From: Blautia coccoides
Lineage (GTDB): Bacteria > Bacillota > Clostridia > Lachnospirales > Lachnospiraceae
Length of the DNA: 64,000 nt
Direction: 5' to 3'
NCBI RefSeq assembly: GCF_034355335.1
Contig: NZ_CP136422.1
Coordinates: 871,001 to 935,000 of the forward strand
The notes under the pieces are model-generated. The model saw only the letters and a program-made list of their open reading frames with translations. It was not told the origin of the DNA and ran no database searches. Positions 50,059 through 60,359 of the stretch are shown piece after piece. Position numbers and translations under genes: made by a program. Position 1 is the stretch's first letter. Every line of letters starts with the position of its first letter.

Positions 50059-50952
50059 ATGAACAAAGTAAAAAAATTCTTTTACTCACAGAAAGCAGCT
50101 CCTTACGTGTTTGTCTTGCCGTTTGTACTTACGGTACTGTTGTTCTGGATTTTTCCGATTGGAAACGGCGTACTATTAAGCTTTCAGGATGTGTTAAAAG
50201 ATAAATGGGTAGGATTAAAAAATTATGATAGGCTTCTGTCTGACAAGATTTTCCTGAAGGCAGTCTGGAACAGCGTAAAATATATGATCGGAACCTGCGC
50301 GCTGTTGATTCCGTTCCCTTTGTTGTTTGCAAGCCTTTTAAACAGTAAACTTATGAAAAAACCTGGATTTTTCAAATCCATTTATTTCCTGCCGGCACTG
50401 ACTTCAGTAGTGGTAGCAGGTACCATTTTCCGCCTGATCTTCGGGGAAATGGATACAGCATTGGCAAACCGCGTTATCGAATTTTTCGGACATTCCCCGA
50501 TCAAATGGCTGAAAGGCCAGTGGACCGGATATTTTGCGCTGCTTCTGGTAGCCTGCTGGAGATGGACCGGTGTAAATATTCTTTATTTCCTTGCGGGCTT
50601 ACAGAGTATTTCCACGGATTTATACGAGGCAGCTTCCATAGATGGTGCGTCCAAATGGCAGCAGTTCAAAAAAATCTCCTTCCCTCTTGTAAAACCCACT
50701 ACAGTATACGTGCTGACCATCAGTATCTATGCAGGTCTGTCCATGTTCCTGGAAAGTTACATGTTATGGAAAGGAAACAACTCACCGCAGAATATCGGTC
50801 TTACCATTGTAGGTTATCTGTACCGCCAGGGTATTGAAAAACGAGCCATGGGTTACGCCTGTGCCGTTGGTCTGGTCCTGCTGATCGTGGTTATGATCGT
50901 CAACCTGATCCAGCTTACTGTGACCGGAACATTCAAGAAGGAGGAACGCTGA
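50059..50952 (+). CDS. ABC sugar permease (MalF type)
   Basis: The 297-residue protein has six transmembrane helices and the EAA loop (LYEAASIDGASKWQQFKKISFPLVKPTT) through which it contacts the ATPase. ATG 50059 follows AAAGGAG; the longer frame is not supported. It pairs with the next permease, one base downstream. No ATPase gene is present in the locus, so a shared MsmK-type ATPase is expected. Confidence 0.94.
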   Translation: MNKVKKFFYSQKAAPYVFVLPFVLTVLLFWIFPIGNGVLLSFQDVLKDKWVGLKNYDRLLSDKIFLKAVWNSVKYMIGTCALLIPFPLLFASLLNSKLMKKPGFFKSIYFLPALTSVVVAGTIFRLIFGEMDTALANRVIEFFGHSPIKWLKGQWTGYFALLLVACWRWTGVNILYFLAGLQSISTDLYEAASIDGASKWQQFKKISFPLVKPTTVYVLTISIYAGLSMFLESYMLWKGNNSPQNIGLTIVGYLYRQGIEKRAMGYACAVGLVLLIVVMIVNLIQLTVTGTFKKEER

Positions 50953-50953
50953 T

Positions 50954-51814
50954 ATGGCTATGGATAAAAACGCAGCAAGAAGAAAAAAAGACAGATTTGC
51001 CACAGCAGGCATGCTCGTCCTCTTTACGGTCCTGGCTGTCCTGATCATCCTGCCGATTTACGCTATTTTCCTGGCGAGCTTTAAACCGGGCGGACATTTG
51101 CTCCAGTACGGACTGAACCTGGATCTGGACTTCTCTGTCATGAATCTTGACAACTATGTACTTCTGTTCACAGGATCCCATGACTACTGGACCTGGTTTA
51201 TGAACAGTATTATCCTGACTGTGATCACGGTAGTGCTCACACTGCTGATCAGCGCATTCGTGGCATACGGATTTGCAGCTTATGAATTCAGAGGAAGACA
51301 GGTACTCTTTGTGGTCGTGCTGATCATCCTTTCCATTCCTCTGGAAGTTGTTATGCTTCCCCTGTACAAACAGATCTCAAGCTGGGGAATGATGGACAAT
51401 TATGGAGCCATTGTACTTCCCTTCCTGGCTCACGCGTCAACCATCTTCTTCTTCAGACAGTATCTGCTGGGACTTCCAAAGTCCCTGATCGAAGCAGGAC
51501 GTATTGACGGTGCCACAGAGTATGGTATTTTCTTTAAACTGATCATTCCCATCATGAAGCCGGCTTTTGCCGCAATGGCTATCTTAAACGGTATGAATGC
51601 ATGGAACAATTATCTGTGGCCGCTGTTGGTGATCCGTTCTTCCGATAAGTATACGCTGACCCTTGGCCTGAACACTCTGATCAACCCTTATGGAGATAAT
51701 TACAGCCTGCTGGTGGTAGGTTCCTTCTTCTCCATTGTGCCGATCTTTATCCTGTTCGTATGCTTCCAGAAATATTTTATCGAAGGTATGACAGCCGGTG
51801 CCGTAAAAGAGTGA
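50954..51814 (+). CDS. ABC sugar permease (MalG type)
   Basis: The 286-residue protein has six transmembrane helices and an EAA motif (LIEAGRIDGATEYGIFFKLIIP). It lacks the N-terminal extension and has the MalG-type ending (QKYFIEGMTAGAVKE). GGAGG lies 9 nt before ATG 50954, inside the end of the preceding gene. Together with the lipoprotein it forms the importer of the locus. Confidence 0.95.
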   Translation: MAMDKNAARRKKDRFATAGMLVLFTVLAVLIILPIYAIFLASFKPGGHLLQYGLNLDLDFSVMNLDNYVLLFTGSHDYWTWFMNSIILTVITVVLTLLISAFVAYGFAAYEFRGRQVLFVVVLIILSIPLEVVMLPLYKQISSWGMMDNYGAIVLPFLAHASTIFFFRQYLLGLPKSLIEAGRIDGATEYGIFFKLIIPIMKPAFAAMAILNGMNAWNNYLWPLLVIRSSDKYTLTLGLNTLINPYGDNYSLLVVGSFFSIVPIFILFVCFQKYFIEGMTAGAVKE

Positions 51815-51879
51815 TGGAGCAGAAACAACAAGTTTACTGAACAGCATACAAGTGATATAGTTATCCCATAAGTACATGA

Positions 51880-53418
<1,539 letters not shown>

Positions 53419-53449
53419 AATGAAAAATAGAATCGAATAATGTCTACCG

Positions 53450-53498
53450 CACAGCCTGCAAAAGTGATATAATACATCTCTGCAGGCTGTGTTTTTTT
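53450..53498 (+). terminator. Terminator of the arabinose-polymer operon
   Basis: CACAGCCTGCA pairs perfectly with TGCAGGCTGTG, followed by seven T. Confidence 0.92.
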
Positions 53499-53588
53499 GC
53501 CGCGCTGTGAGCAGAAAGAAGAGGGCTGCCAAAAGCGTTTTGGAAGACAGGGAAGCAGGCTGGATAAGTCAAGTAAGGGGAGAATGTG

Positions 53589-54938
53589 ATGAGACAAAAG
53601 ACAAGAGATATGACAAGCGGGAAGCCGGCAGGTATTATCGTTTCCTTTGCCCTTCCCCTGATGCTGGGAAATGTATTCCAGCAGCTATATACCGTAATGG
53701 ACAGTGTTATTGTAGGACGGGGCGTAGGCGTGGAGGCTCTTGCCGCGCTGGGGACCTCAGACTGGCTGAGTTTTACGGCCATGGGCGGGATCACAGGTGT
53801 GGCACAGGGATTTTCCGTACTTATTTCCCAATGTTTCGGGGCAAAGGACGAAAAGCGCCTGAAAAAGGCAGTGGCAATGTCCGTGTGGACAGGGAGTCTG
53901 ATCACAGTCCTGATCATGGCTCTCTTTATCAGCAATCTGTCAGCGCTGCTGGGGCTTCTTCGCGTTCCGGACAATATCCGGGAGCCAGCCTACAATTATC
54001 TGCTGATCCTTATGTTCGGACTGGCGGCTACGGCGCTTTACAATATCTGTTCCGGTATCCTTCGGGCCATGGGTGACAGCCAGACGCCCCTTCGTGCCAT
54101 GATCGGTGCGTCTGCCGTAAATATTATCCTGGATCTTATATTTGTGCTGGTATTCCACTGGGGCGTGGAGGGAGCCGCGCTGGGAACTGTGCTGGCTCAG
54201 GTGTGTTCTGGCACGATCTGTTTTATCCAGCTTAAAAAATACGGCATCTGGCACATAGAAAAAACAGATTGGAAATGGGACTGGGAGATGGCAGGTCATC
54301 TGCTGGGTCTTGGGATTCCGGTGGCATTTCAGAATGTGATCATAGGATTCGGGGGCATCGTGATCCAATATGTGATCAATGGTTTCGGCCTTTTGTACGT
54401 GGCAGGCTTTACGGCAACCAACAAACTGTACGGACTTCTGGAGCTGGCGGCAGTCTCCTTCGGGTATGCCACATCTTCTTTTGTGGGACAGAATCTGGGA
54501 GCTGGGGAATACGGCAGGATTAAGGAGGGCGTCCGCGCCTCAGCTAAAATATCCATAGGGATCGCTGTGGTCATCGGTGCTGTCCTCCTTGTTTTCGGGC
54601 GCAGCATCCTGAAAATATTTATCTCCTCAGAGGCGTCCAATGCATCAGAAGTGCTGGCTATCGCATATAATTATCTGGCGGTCATGGGGGCAACACTGAT
54701 CATTCTCTATCTGCTCCATATATACCGCTCTGCGCTGCAGGGCATGGGTGATACCCTTATACCCATGTGTTCCGGGATCGCAGAGCTGGTCATGAGGATA
54801 CTCATTGCTCTGCTTCTGCCCCTTTTAATAGGAAAAGAGGGCATCTATTTTGCGGAAACAGGTGCCTGGCTGGGGGCTATGGTGATCCTTACAGCCGCTT
54901 ACAGGAAGCGGATCAAGAGGGTTGATCAGGGGAATTGA
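53589..54938 (+). CDS. MATE-family efflux transporter
   Basis: The 449-residue protein has twelve transmembrane helices in two halves with MATE motifs: FALPLMLGNVFQQLYTVMDSVIVGRGVG and, in the second half, VAFQNVIIGFGGIVIQYVING. Such proteins expel drugs or cationic metabolites with Na+ or H+. ATG 53589 follows AAGGGGAG; an in-frame GTG at 53586 is an alternative. It stands alone between two terminated operons. Confidence 0.94.
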   Translation: MRQKTRDMTSGKPAGIIVSFALPLMLGNVFQQLYTVMDSVIVGRGVGVEALAALGTSDWLSFTAMGGITGVAQGFSVLISQCFGAKDEKRLKKAVAMSVWTGSLITVLIMALFISNLSALLGLLRVPDNIREPAYNYLLILMFGLAATALYNICSGILRAMGDSQTPLRAMIGASAVNIILDLIFVLVFHWGVEGAALGTVLAQVCSGTICFIQLKKYGIWHIEKTDWKWDWEMAGHLLGLGIPVAFQNVIIGFGGIVIQYVINGFGLLYVAGFTATNKLYGLLELAAVSFGYATSSFVGQNLGAGEYGRIKEGVRASAKISIGIAVVIGAVLLVFGRSILKIFISSEASNASEVLAIAYNYLAVMGATLIILYLLHIYRSALQGMGDTLIPMCSGIAELVMRILIALLLPLLIGKEGIYFAETGAWLGAMVILTAAYRKRIKRVDQGN

Positions 54939-55018
54939 CTATTTACAACACTGCTTTTTTATAATAAAATAAAAAACAGTTGTTATTCCATAGAACATAA
55001 AAACGGGAGGAAAGAAAC

Positions 55019-56026
55019 ATGGGAAAAGTAATAATACCAGAGAACTATCATTCATGCTTATCCAGCTATGAGACACAGGAAGCGATTGGTATCATCAAGA
55101 ATCTGATGCAGAAGAAACTATGTTTGGCTTTGAATCTGAAAAGAGTGACAGCGCCGGTTTTTGTAGATCCGGCTTCCGGCCTGAATGATGATTTGAACGG
55201 TGTGGAGCGCCCTGTAACATTTGATATCCCGGATGCAAATATGAATGCACAGGTAGTACATTCCCTGGCAAAATGGAAACGTATGGCTCTTTACCGCTAT
55301 GATTTCCACGTGGGAAAAGGAATCTTATGCGATATGAACGCCATCCGCAGAGATGAGGAGCTTGACAATCTGCATTCTGCGTATGTGGACCAGTGGGACT
55401 GGGAAAAAATCATCACGGCAGAGGACAGAAATCTGGATTACCTAAAGGATACAGTGACCAGGATCGTGAATTCCATCTGCAACGCTCTGGAAGAGGTGAA
55501 ATACCACTATGAAAATCTGGACACAGAGCTGTGCCGTGAGGTATCCTTCATCACTTCCCAGGAACTGGAGGATATGTATCCTGATATGACTCCCAAGGAG
55601 AGGGAGAGCGCCTACGCCAAGGAGAAGAAGACTATATTCATCATGCAGATAGGTGATCTGTTGAAATCAGGAGAAAAGCACGACGGACGTGCGCCGGACT
55701 ATGATGACTGGAAGTTAAACGGAGACCTTTTATTCTGGCATGAGCCGCTGCAGTGCGCCATGGAAATCTCCTCCATGGGAATCCGGGTGGATGCTCAAAC
55801 ACTCAGCGAACAGCTTGAAAAAGCCGGCTGCAATGAGCGCAGGAACCTGACGTTCCACAGAATGCTTTTAAACAACGAACTGCCCCTGACCATCGGCGGC
55901 GGCATTGGTCAGTCCAGAGTTTGTATGCTCCTTCTGCAGAAAGTGCATGTGGGAGAGGTACAGTCCTCCATTTGGGACGAAGCGACCCTGACTGCCTGCA
56001 GCAAAGCCGGCATTGAAATCTTATAA
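55019..56026 (+). CDS. asnA: Aspartate-ammonia ligase (asparagine synthetase A)
   Basis: The 335-residue enzyme uses ATP and ammonia to make asparagine from aspartate and has a class II aminoacyl-tRNA-synthetase fold. Its blocks are KKLCLALNLKRVTAPVFVDP, GVERPVTFDIPD, VHSLAKWKRMAL, AYVDQWDWEKII and LPLTIGGGIGQSRVCMLLLQ. Length matches AsnA. AGGAGGAAAG precedes ATG 55019. It lies 13 bp before larB and is probably on the same message. Confidence 0.97.
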   Translation: MGKVIIPENYHSCLSSYETQEAIGIIKNLMQKKLCLALNLKRVTAPVFVDPASGLNDDLNGVERPVTFDIPDANMNAQVVHSLAKWKRMALYRYDFHVGKGILCDMNAIRRDEELDNLHSAYVDQWDWEKIITAEDRNLDYLKDTVTRIVNSICNALEEVKYHYENLDTELCREVSFITSQELEDMYPDMTPKERESAYAKEKKTIFIMQIGDLLKSGEKHDGRAPDYDDWKLNGDLLFWHEPLQCAMEISSMGIRVDAQTLSEQLEKAGCNERRNLTFHRMLLNNELPLTIGGGIGQSRVCMLLLQKVHVGEVQSSIWDEATLTACSKAGIEIL

Positions 56027-56039
56027 AGAGGGAATAAGT

Positions 56040-56786
56040 ATGAACATTCAAGATATACTGCTTCAGGTGAAAAGCGGAGAGATGCCGCTGGAAACCGCGG
56101 AGCATATGCTGGAGAAGATTCCTTACGAGGATCTGGGCTATGCAAAACTGGACCATCACCGCAAGATCCGTTCCGGGTTCGGCGAGGTTGTGTTCTGTTC
56201 CGGTAAAGCCACAGATCATCTGATTGGCATCTACCAGCATTTTTACCAGCAGGATGGCTGTGTCCTGGGTACAAGAGCCAGAGAGGACCAGTATCTGGCT
56301 GTGAAGGAGGTACTTCCCCAGGTGCAGTACGACCCTCTTTCCCATATACTTGTCATTGAGAAAGAGGATGCTGCAAAAGAGGGGTGCGTAGCTGTCTGCA
56401 CAGGCGGCACGTCCGATATCCCCGTTGCCGAGGAGGCAGCCAGGACAGCAGAATATTTCGGCGCCAATGTGGAGCGTATCTACGATGTAGGGGTAGCGGG
56501 GATCCATCGCCTCCTCTCACAACAGGAACGCCTCCGTCATGCCAACGCCATTGTGGCTGTGGCAGGAATGGAGGGCGCTCTGGCCGGCGTGGTTGCCGGA
56601 CTGGTGGAAGTCCCAGTCATCGCAGTGCCCACCTCCATAGGATATGGGGCTAATTTCGGCGGACTCTCAGCACTTCTTACGATGCTGAATTCCTGTGCGG
56701 AAGGGATCTCTGTGGTAAATATAGACAACGGTTTCGGGGGAGGTTACATGGGTGCCCAGATCAACCGGCTTATTTGCAGAAAATAA
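56040..56786 (+). CDS. larB: LarB, pyridinium biscarboxylate synthase for the nickel pincer cofactor
   Basis: The 248-residue protein matches LarB: a PurE-like C-terminal domain with CTGGTSDIPVAEEAARTA, VAGMEGALAGVVAGL, and SIGYGANFGGLSALLTMLNSC. LarB carboxylates and hydrolyses nicotinate adenine dinucleotide in the first step of the Ni-pincer cofactor of lactate racemase. The partners LarE and LarC are not in the window and no larA is seen. ATG 56040 (AGAGGG 8 nt upstream) is preferred over an upstream in-frame ATG overlapping asnA. Confidence 0.93.
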   Translation: MNIQDILLQVKSGEMPLETAEHMLEKIPYEDLGYAKLDHHRKIRSGFGEVVFCSGKATDHLIGIYQHFYQQDGCVLGTRAREDQYLAVKEVLPQVQYDPLSHILVIEKEDAAKEGCVAVCTGGTSDIPVAEEAARTAEYFGANVERIYDVGVAGIHRLLSQQERLRHANAIVAVAGMEGALAGVVAGLVEVPVIAVPTSIGYGANFGGLSALLTMLNSCAEGISVVNIDNGFGGGYMGAQINRLICRK

Positions 56787-56797
56787 AGAATAGAAGA

Positions 56798-56838
56798 AAA
56801 CAGACCGGGGAGAACATGATTCTTCCCGGTCTGTTTCA
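56798..56838. terminator. Bidirectional terminator between larB and the SH3 lipoprotein gene
   Basis: AAACAGACCGGG pairs with CCCGGTCTGTTT (with an added AGAA/TTCT pair), with A-run and T-run sides. Confidence 0.9.
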
Positions 56839-56844
56839 TTATGC

Positions 56845-57492
56845 TCAGTCAGAGAGATAATCTCCCCACACATACCCTGTCTCCCCTTCATAGACGATCC
56901 TATGCCATCCGTTGTCGCAGATACCGGTCCGCGTAACAGTGGTGCCGCCCTGGAGAACTCCCAGGACCTGGGCCTGGCTTGCCGCGTCAGCCCTTACGTT
57001 TACAGGGCTTTTTACTGTAACGGTTTCTGTCTTTTCCTCTACCTTGACGCCGGAATCCGGCTCATCATAACCGGCCTTGCCGGATTGAAATCCATCCGCG
57101 TCACCGCTGGGTGAAATCACTTTTGTCCCGTCTGTAGGCAGAAGGCCTGAATTATCATCCGTTGTGATGATCTTCCTAAGACGGACTTTGCTGGTATCCG
57201 TCCCATCCAGGGGACCTACATAGATCAGCGTTACCTCATTGCCGGGAATAATTCCGCTCTTGCAGTCAAGTTCCGCTTTTGTCATATCAAAAGTCAGCTT
57301 ATCATTATCTGAAGTAATAATACTGATCTCTTTTCCGGTAAAAGCTGTCACAGTTCCGTCCATGGAGGCAGATACGGAATCCAGTGCTGCCTCTTCCTCT
57401 GCAGCGCTGTCGTCCTTGCCGCAGGCGCCCAGTATGGACAGACACAGAACTGACAGCAGAAGCAGGAGAAAATATTTCAGCTTGTTTCTCAT
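56845..57492 (-). CDS. SH3-domain surface lipoprotein
   Basis: The 215-residue precursor has a signal peptide ending in a lipobox (SILGAC, C24), an acidic linker, a small beta domain (about 45-110, DGTVTAFTGKEISIITSDNDKLTFDM) and a C-terminal bacterial SH3 domain (about 155-215, VNVRADAASQAQVLGVLQGG to GYVWGDYLSD). SH3b domains bind peptidoglycan. It is anchored on the outer face of the membrane. Its role is unknown. Confidence 0.9.
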   Translation of the reverse strand: MRNKLKYFLLLLLSVLCLSILGACGKDDSAAEEEAALDSVSASMDGTVTAFTGKEISIITSDNDKLTFDMTKAELDCKSGIIPGNEVTLIYVGPLDGTDTSKVRLRKIITTDDNSGLLPTDGTKVISPSGDADGFQSGKAGYDEPDSGVKVEEKTETVTVKSPVNVRADAASQAQVLGVLQGGTTVTRTGICDNGWHRIVYEGETGYVWGDYLSD

Positions 57493-57574
57493 CAGTTACA
57501 TCCCCTTTCCTGTTTTCTAATATTTTAAAGTATTTCAGCAAAATGTCAACGAAAGATTTTGGCAAAGCAGAAGC

Positions 57575-58942
57575 TCATTGCCGGAGGCGCTTTTCCAGAT
57601 GCTTGCGGAAAAATAGGAAGAATGCGGCAGTCGCCATGACAGAGGCGATCCCGTCCGCGATGGGCTGGGCGTAAAACGCGCTTTTGGCTCCGAAAAAAAT
57701 GGGCAGAAAAATTGTAAAGAGCATATAATCCCCTTTTCGGAACATGGATAAGAACAGGGCGGTCCTGGAAAGCCCCAGGGCTGTAAAGCCATCTACAAAT
57801 ACATACTGGAAGCTGAGGGGAATGATCAGCAGTGTAAATACATGGATGCCCCAAGTGGACAGGGATACCAGGGACGGCTCACTGGTAAAGATCCTGATAA
57901 AGTATCCGGGCACAATCCTGGAGAGGATAAACATCACGGTGGTAAAACAGAGGCACAGCAGCAGAATATATTTTTCTGCCTTCTTAACCCTGTCCACAGC
58001 TTTTGCCCCGTAATTATAGCTGAGGATAGCCTGTGTTCCGCTGGAGATTCCCAGCATAGGACCTGTAATGAGCATCATATAGCTCTGGACAATGGTGGCA
58101 CAGGTGATGAGCATATCCCCCTCACCGGGGCCTCCGTACTTCTGCAGCATGGCGTTCAGAACAATAATGATGACACTGTCAGTAGCCAGGATCAGGAACG
58201 GGGAAACACCCAGAACCAGGATCCTCTTAACGATCATGGGGGACCAGGCGGGCTTTCGGAGTCTTGTTATCCGAATAGGAACTTTTTTGCCTATGAGAAA
58301 GCAGAAGGCAAAGGCGCAGGATGCAAACTGTGCAATAACAGTGGCGATGGCAGCGCCTGCCACATCCATATGCAGACCGAAGATAAAGACCGGGTCCAGG
58401 ATGATATTTGTGACAGCACCGATCAGCACAGTTGTCATTCCCACACCGGGAAATCCCTGACAAGTGATAAAATAGTTCAGACCAATGGCCATGAGGGCGA
58501 AAAACGTTCCCGCTGTGTAGATGGTGAGATAGGTGTCCGCGTATACAAAGGTTGCGGCACTTGCTCCGAACCAAAGCAGAAGATACTTCTTCGTCAGAAG
58601 AAAGAGCAGTGTCAGCACAGCGGAGAAAACCACCAGCATAGCAAAACTGTGGGCCAGTATGGACTGAGCCTGTTTTTTTCGTCCGGCTCCCAGACGCATG
58701 GACATGAGAATAGAGCCTCCCAGCCCTATAAGGGTTCCAAAGGAGGTGAGAAGTGTGACAATGGGTCCACAGATTCCCACTCCCGCAAGTGCCAGATCTC
58801 CGATCTTAGGAATGTTTCCAATGAACATCCTGTCAATAATACTGTAAAGTACGGTGACGAACTGTGCGATCATAGAGGGGACCGCCAGTTTGAGGACCAG
58901 CAGCCATACCTTGTCCCTACCCAGGTCAGTTGTCTGTTTCAT
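57575..58942 (-). CDS. MATE-family efflux transporter (second)
   Basis: The 455-residue protein has twelve transmembrane helices: LVLKLAVPSMIAQFVTVLYSIIDRMFIGNIP in helix 1-2 and ISSGTQAILSYNYGAKAVDRVKKAE in the second half. It is not closely similar to the MATE protein at 53589 in the parts I compared. AAAGGAT is 10 nt before ATG 58942. It lies 100 bp downstream of the serine hydrolase gene, possibly in one transcript. Confidence 0.94.
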   Translation of the reverse strand: MKQTTDLGRDKVWLLVLKLAVPSMIAQFVTVLYSIIDRMFIGNIPKIGDLALAGVGICGPIVTLLTSFGTLIGLGGSILMSMRLGAGRKKQAQSILAHSFAMLVVFSAVLTLLFLLTKKYLLLWFGASAATFVYADTYLTIYTAGTFFALMAIGLNYFITCQGFPGVGMTTVLIGAVTNIILDPVFIFGLHMDVAGAAIATVIAQFASCAFAFCFLIGKKVPIRITRLRKPAWSPMIVKRILVLGVSPFLILATDSVIIIVLNAMLQKYGGPGEGDMLITCATIVQSYMMLITGPMLGISSGTQAILSYNYGAKAVDRVKKAEKYILLLCLCFTTVMFILSRIVPGYFIRIFTSEPSLVSLSTWGIHVFTLLIIPLSFQYVFVDGFTALGLSRTALFLSMFRKGDYMLFTIFLPIFFGAKSAFYAQPIADGIASVMATAAFFLFFRKHLEKRLRQ

Positions 58943-59042
58943 GTTTTCAGTATCCTTTCGTCTCTATATATTATGATGAAGGGTAACGGTTCAGTACCTT
59001 CAGCCGCCTTTGGCAATGGGGTTCGGCCCGGCTGCTGAATCG

Positions 59043-60077
59043 TTATGAGGACGGAACCTCGGATATTTTTATGTAGGATGGTTCCGTAACACTCAGCGTA
59101 TAGCAGAGGTATGTCTCGCCGATCTCCGCAATGAGATTCTCGGCATCTGCCACATGGTCTGTGAAGACTCCGATCAGAAACGGAGCCGGAGTATAGATGA
59201 TCCCATAGTCATGGCGGCATCCGCCATAATCTCCGTATTTGTGCGCAACCGGGAATAAGTCCAGGTCAATGTTTTTCTGGAGGAAGGTCCCGGGTGCTGC
59301 TTCTTTCATGTATTCCAGCAGCGGTTCGTACGCAGAGGAATGGGAATAGAGATAACTCATGACATCAAAAGAAAAACCGGCACACAGTTTGTTGCCTGTA
59401 AAAAACTCATCCGGGTAAGTATTATCTGAATACTTCAGCATCATGTTCCGGTAAGCAAAAACCCCTCCCAGGTTTTGGATCATAATGTTATTTGCGGTAT
59501 TGTCACTGAATACGATGCTCTCCTCCATGAGATAGGACAGGGGGACCAGGCTGCCGGGACGGTAGTCATAGGGCGTGGAACCGTCACCGTCCGTATCTGT
59601 GGCTGAGGCATTGTAGGGGAGTCCGTCCTCAAGAGTCCGCTCTCCGCTGTTGACCGCGTCATAGTAGAGCATATTGACGGGCACCTTTACTGTACTGGCC
59701 GCGGTAAAAAGGGTGTCAGGGTTGTAAAGATAAGTTTCCTGTGTAAATGTGTTGTAGTAGAAGAAAGAAAAGTTTTCTTCATTCAGTCCATAGGCCTCCA
59801 GAAAGGAAGACAGGATACTGTCAGCCGTACTGCCCTCAGGAATGCTTACGGAGAGGGGATATTCCGAAATGTCGGATTCCACAAGCATATAATCTGCCAT
59901 GTTCTCCAATGTTTCATATCCCAGTTCCAGTTTGGGAGAAGCGTAATCCCTGTCCGGAAGCGGGGCGCAGGCAAAGGTTTCCTGGGAGGCATCCGTCAGG
60001 ATCCCCAGAGGTATTATGCTGATCATAAATAAAAATGATATGATCAGGATATTCCGTATGTCAGAGTTGTTTTTCAT
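59043..60077 (-). CDS. Membrane-anchored serine hydrolase of beta-lactamase/DD-peptidase fold
   Basis: The 344-residue protein has an N-terminal transmembrane anchor (about 10-28, IRNILIISFLFMISIIPLGIL) and a class A-like domain. The active-site set is present: S-x-x-K in AASTVKVP (S128, K131), SDN in FSDNTANN (191-193) and K-x-G as KYG (280-282). The omega-loop Glu of true class A beta-lactamases is not apparent, so a cell-wall role is more likely than antibiotic hydrolysis. The start is ATG 60075-60077; an in-frame ATG 9 nt earlier (60086) is an alternative. Confidence 0.82.
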   Translation of the reverse strand: MKNNSDIRNILIISFLFMISIIPLGILTDASQETFACAPLPDRDYASPKLELGYETLENMADYMLVESDISEYPLSVSIPEGSTADSILSSFLEAYGLNEENFSFFYYNTFTQETYLYNPDTLFTAASTVKVPVNMLYYDAVNSGERTLEDGLPYNASATDTDGDGSTPYDYRPGSLVPLSYLMEESIVFSDNTANNIMIQNLGGVFAYRNMMLKYSDNTYPDEFFTGNKLCAGFSFDVMSYLYSHSSAYEPLLEYMKEAAPGTFLQKNIDLDLFPVAHKYGDYGGCRHDYGIIYTPAPFLIGVFTDHVADAENLIAEIGETYLCYTLSVTEPSYIKISEVPSS

Positions 60078-60217
60078 TGGTATCATCTGCCTTTTCTGTC
60101 CGGCGTTTTGTCTGTCGGTGGATTTTACATTATCTATTCATTATAAATAAAAAGCAGAAATTTGTCATCAGTATTTAAAGGATTTGTATGAATCCTGCCC
60201 GGAAGCGGCAAAACAGC

Positions 60218-60304
60218 TTGCGCCTCTCAAATGGCCTATGTTATAATTCCCTCAAAGAGAGCGATAGAATGACTTTTGGGAGCACTGCATCAGCAGTGTT
60301 TTTT
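60218..60304 (+). promoter_or_regulatory. Promoter followed at once by a small terminator, ahead of the molybdenum hydroxylase genes
   Basis: TTGCGC (60218-60223) and TATAAT (60242-60247) have an 18-bp spacer. About 30 nt after the expected start lies CACTGC-ATCA-GCAGTG with six T (60283-60304). The first gene begins 56 bp later. The layout is that of an attenuated leader, though a partner antiterminator is not obvious. Confidence 0.45.
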
Positions 60305-60359
60305 AGTGATGTCTGCCTGAAAAAGCGGCGGACTGACAAAAAACGGAGAGGAATGGATT

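Noticed and set aside
57842..59038. 398-aa frame on the plus strand opposite the second MATE gene
   Set aside because: It is antisense to a clear MATE protein, rich in H, Q and S as shadow frames are, with no domain and no ribosome site.
58982..59045. Inverted repeat AACGGTTCAG / CTGAATCGTT between the serine hydrolase and MATE genes, as a terminator
   Set aside because: No T-run follows on the minus strand and the arms are far apart, so it cannot be called a terminator.
59043..60077. Beta-lactamase conferring resistance
   Set aside because: The S-x-x-K, SDN and K-x-G elements are present, but the omega-loop Glu is not visible and the protein is membrane-anchored with an added N-terminal region. 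A wall-related role is more likely.
60242..60282. Purine riboswitch before the molybdenum hydroxylase genes, suggested by TATAAT and gene function
   Set aside because: The conserved loop sequences and the three-way junction are absent and the leader is too short.
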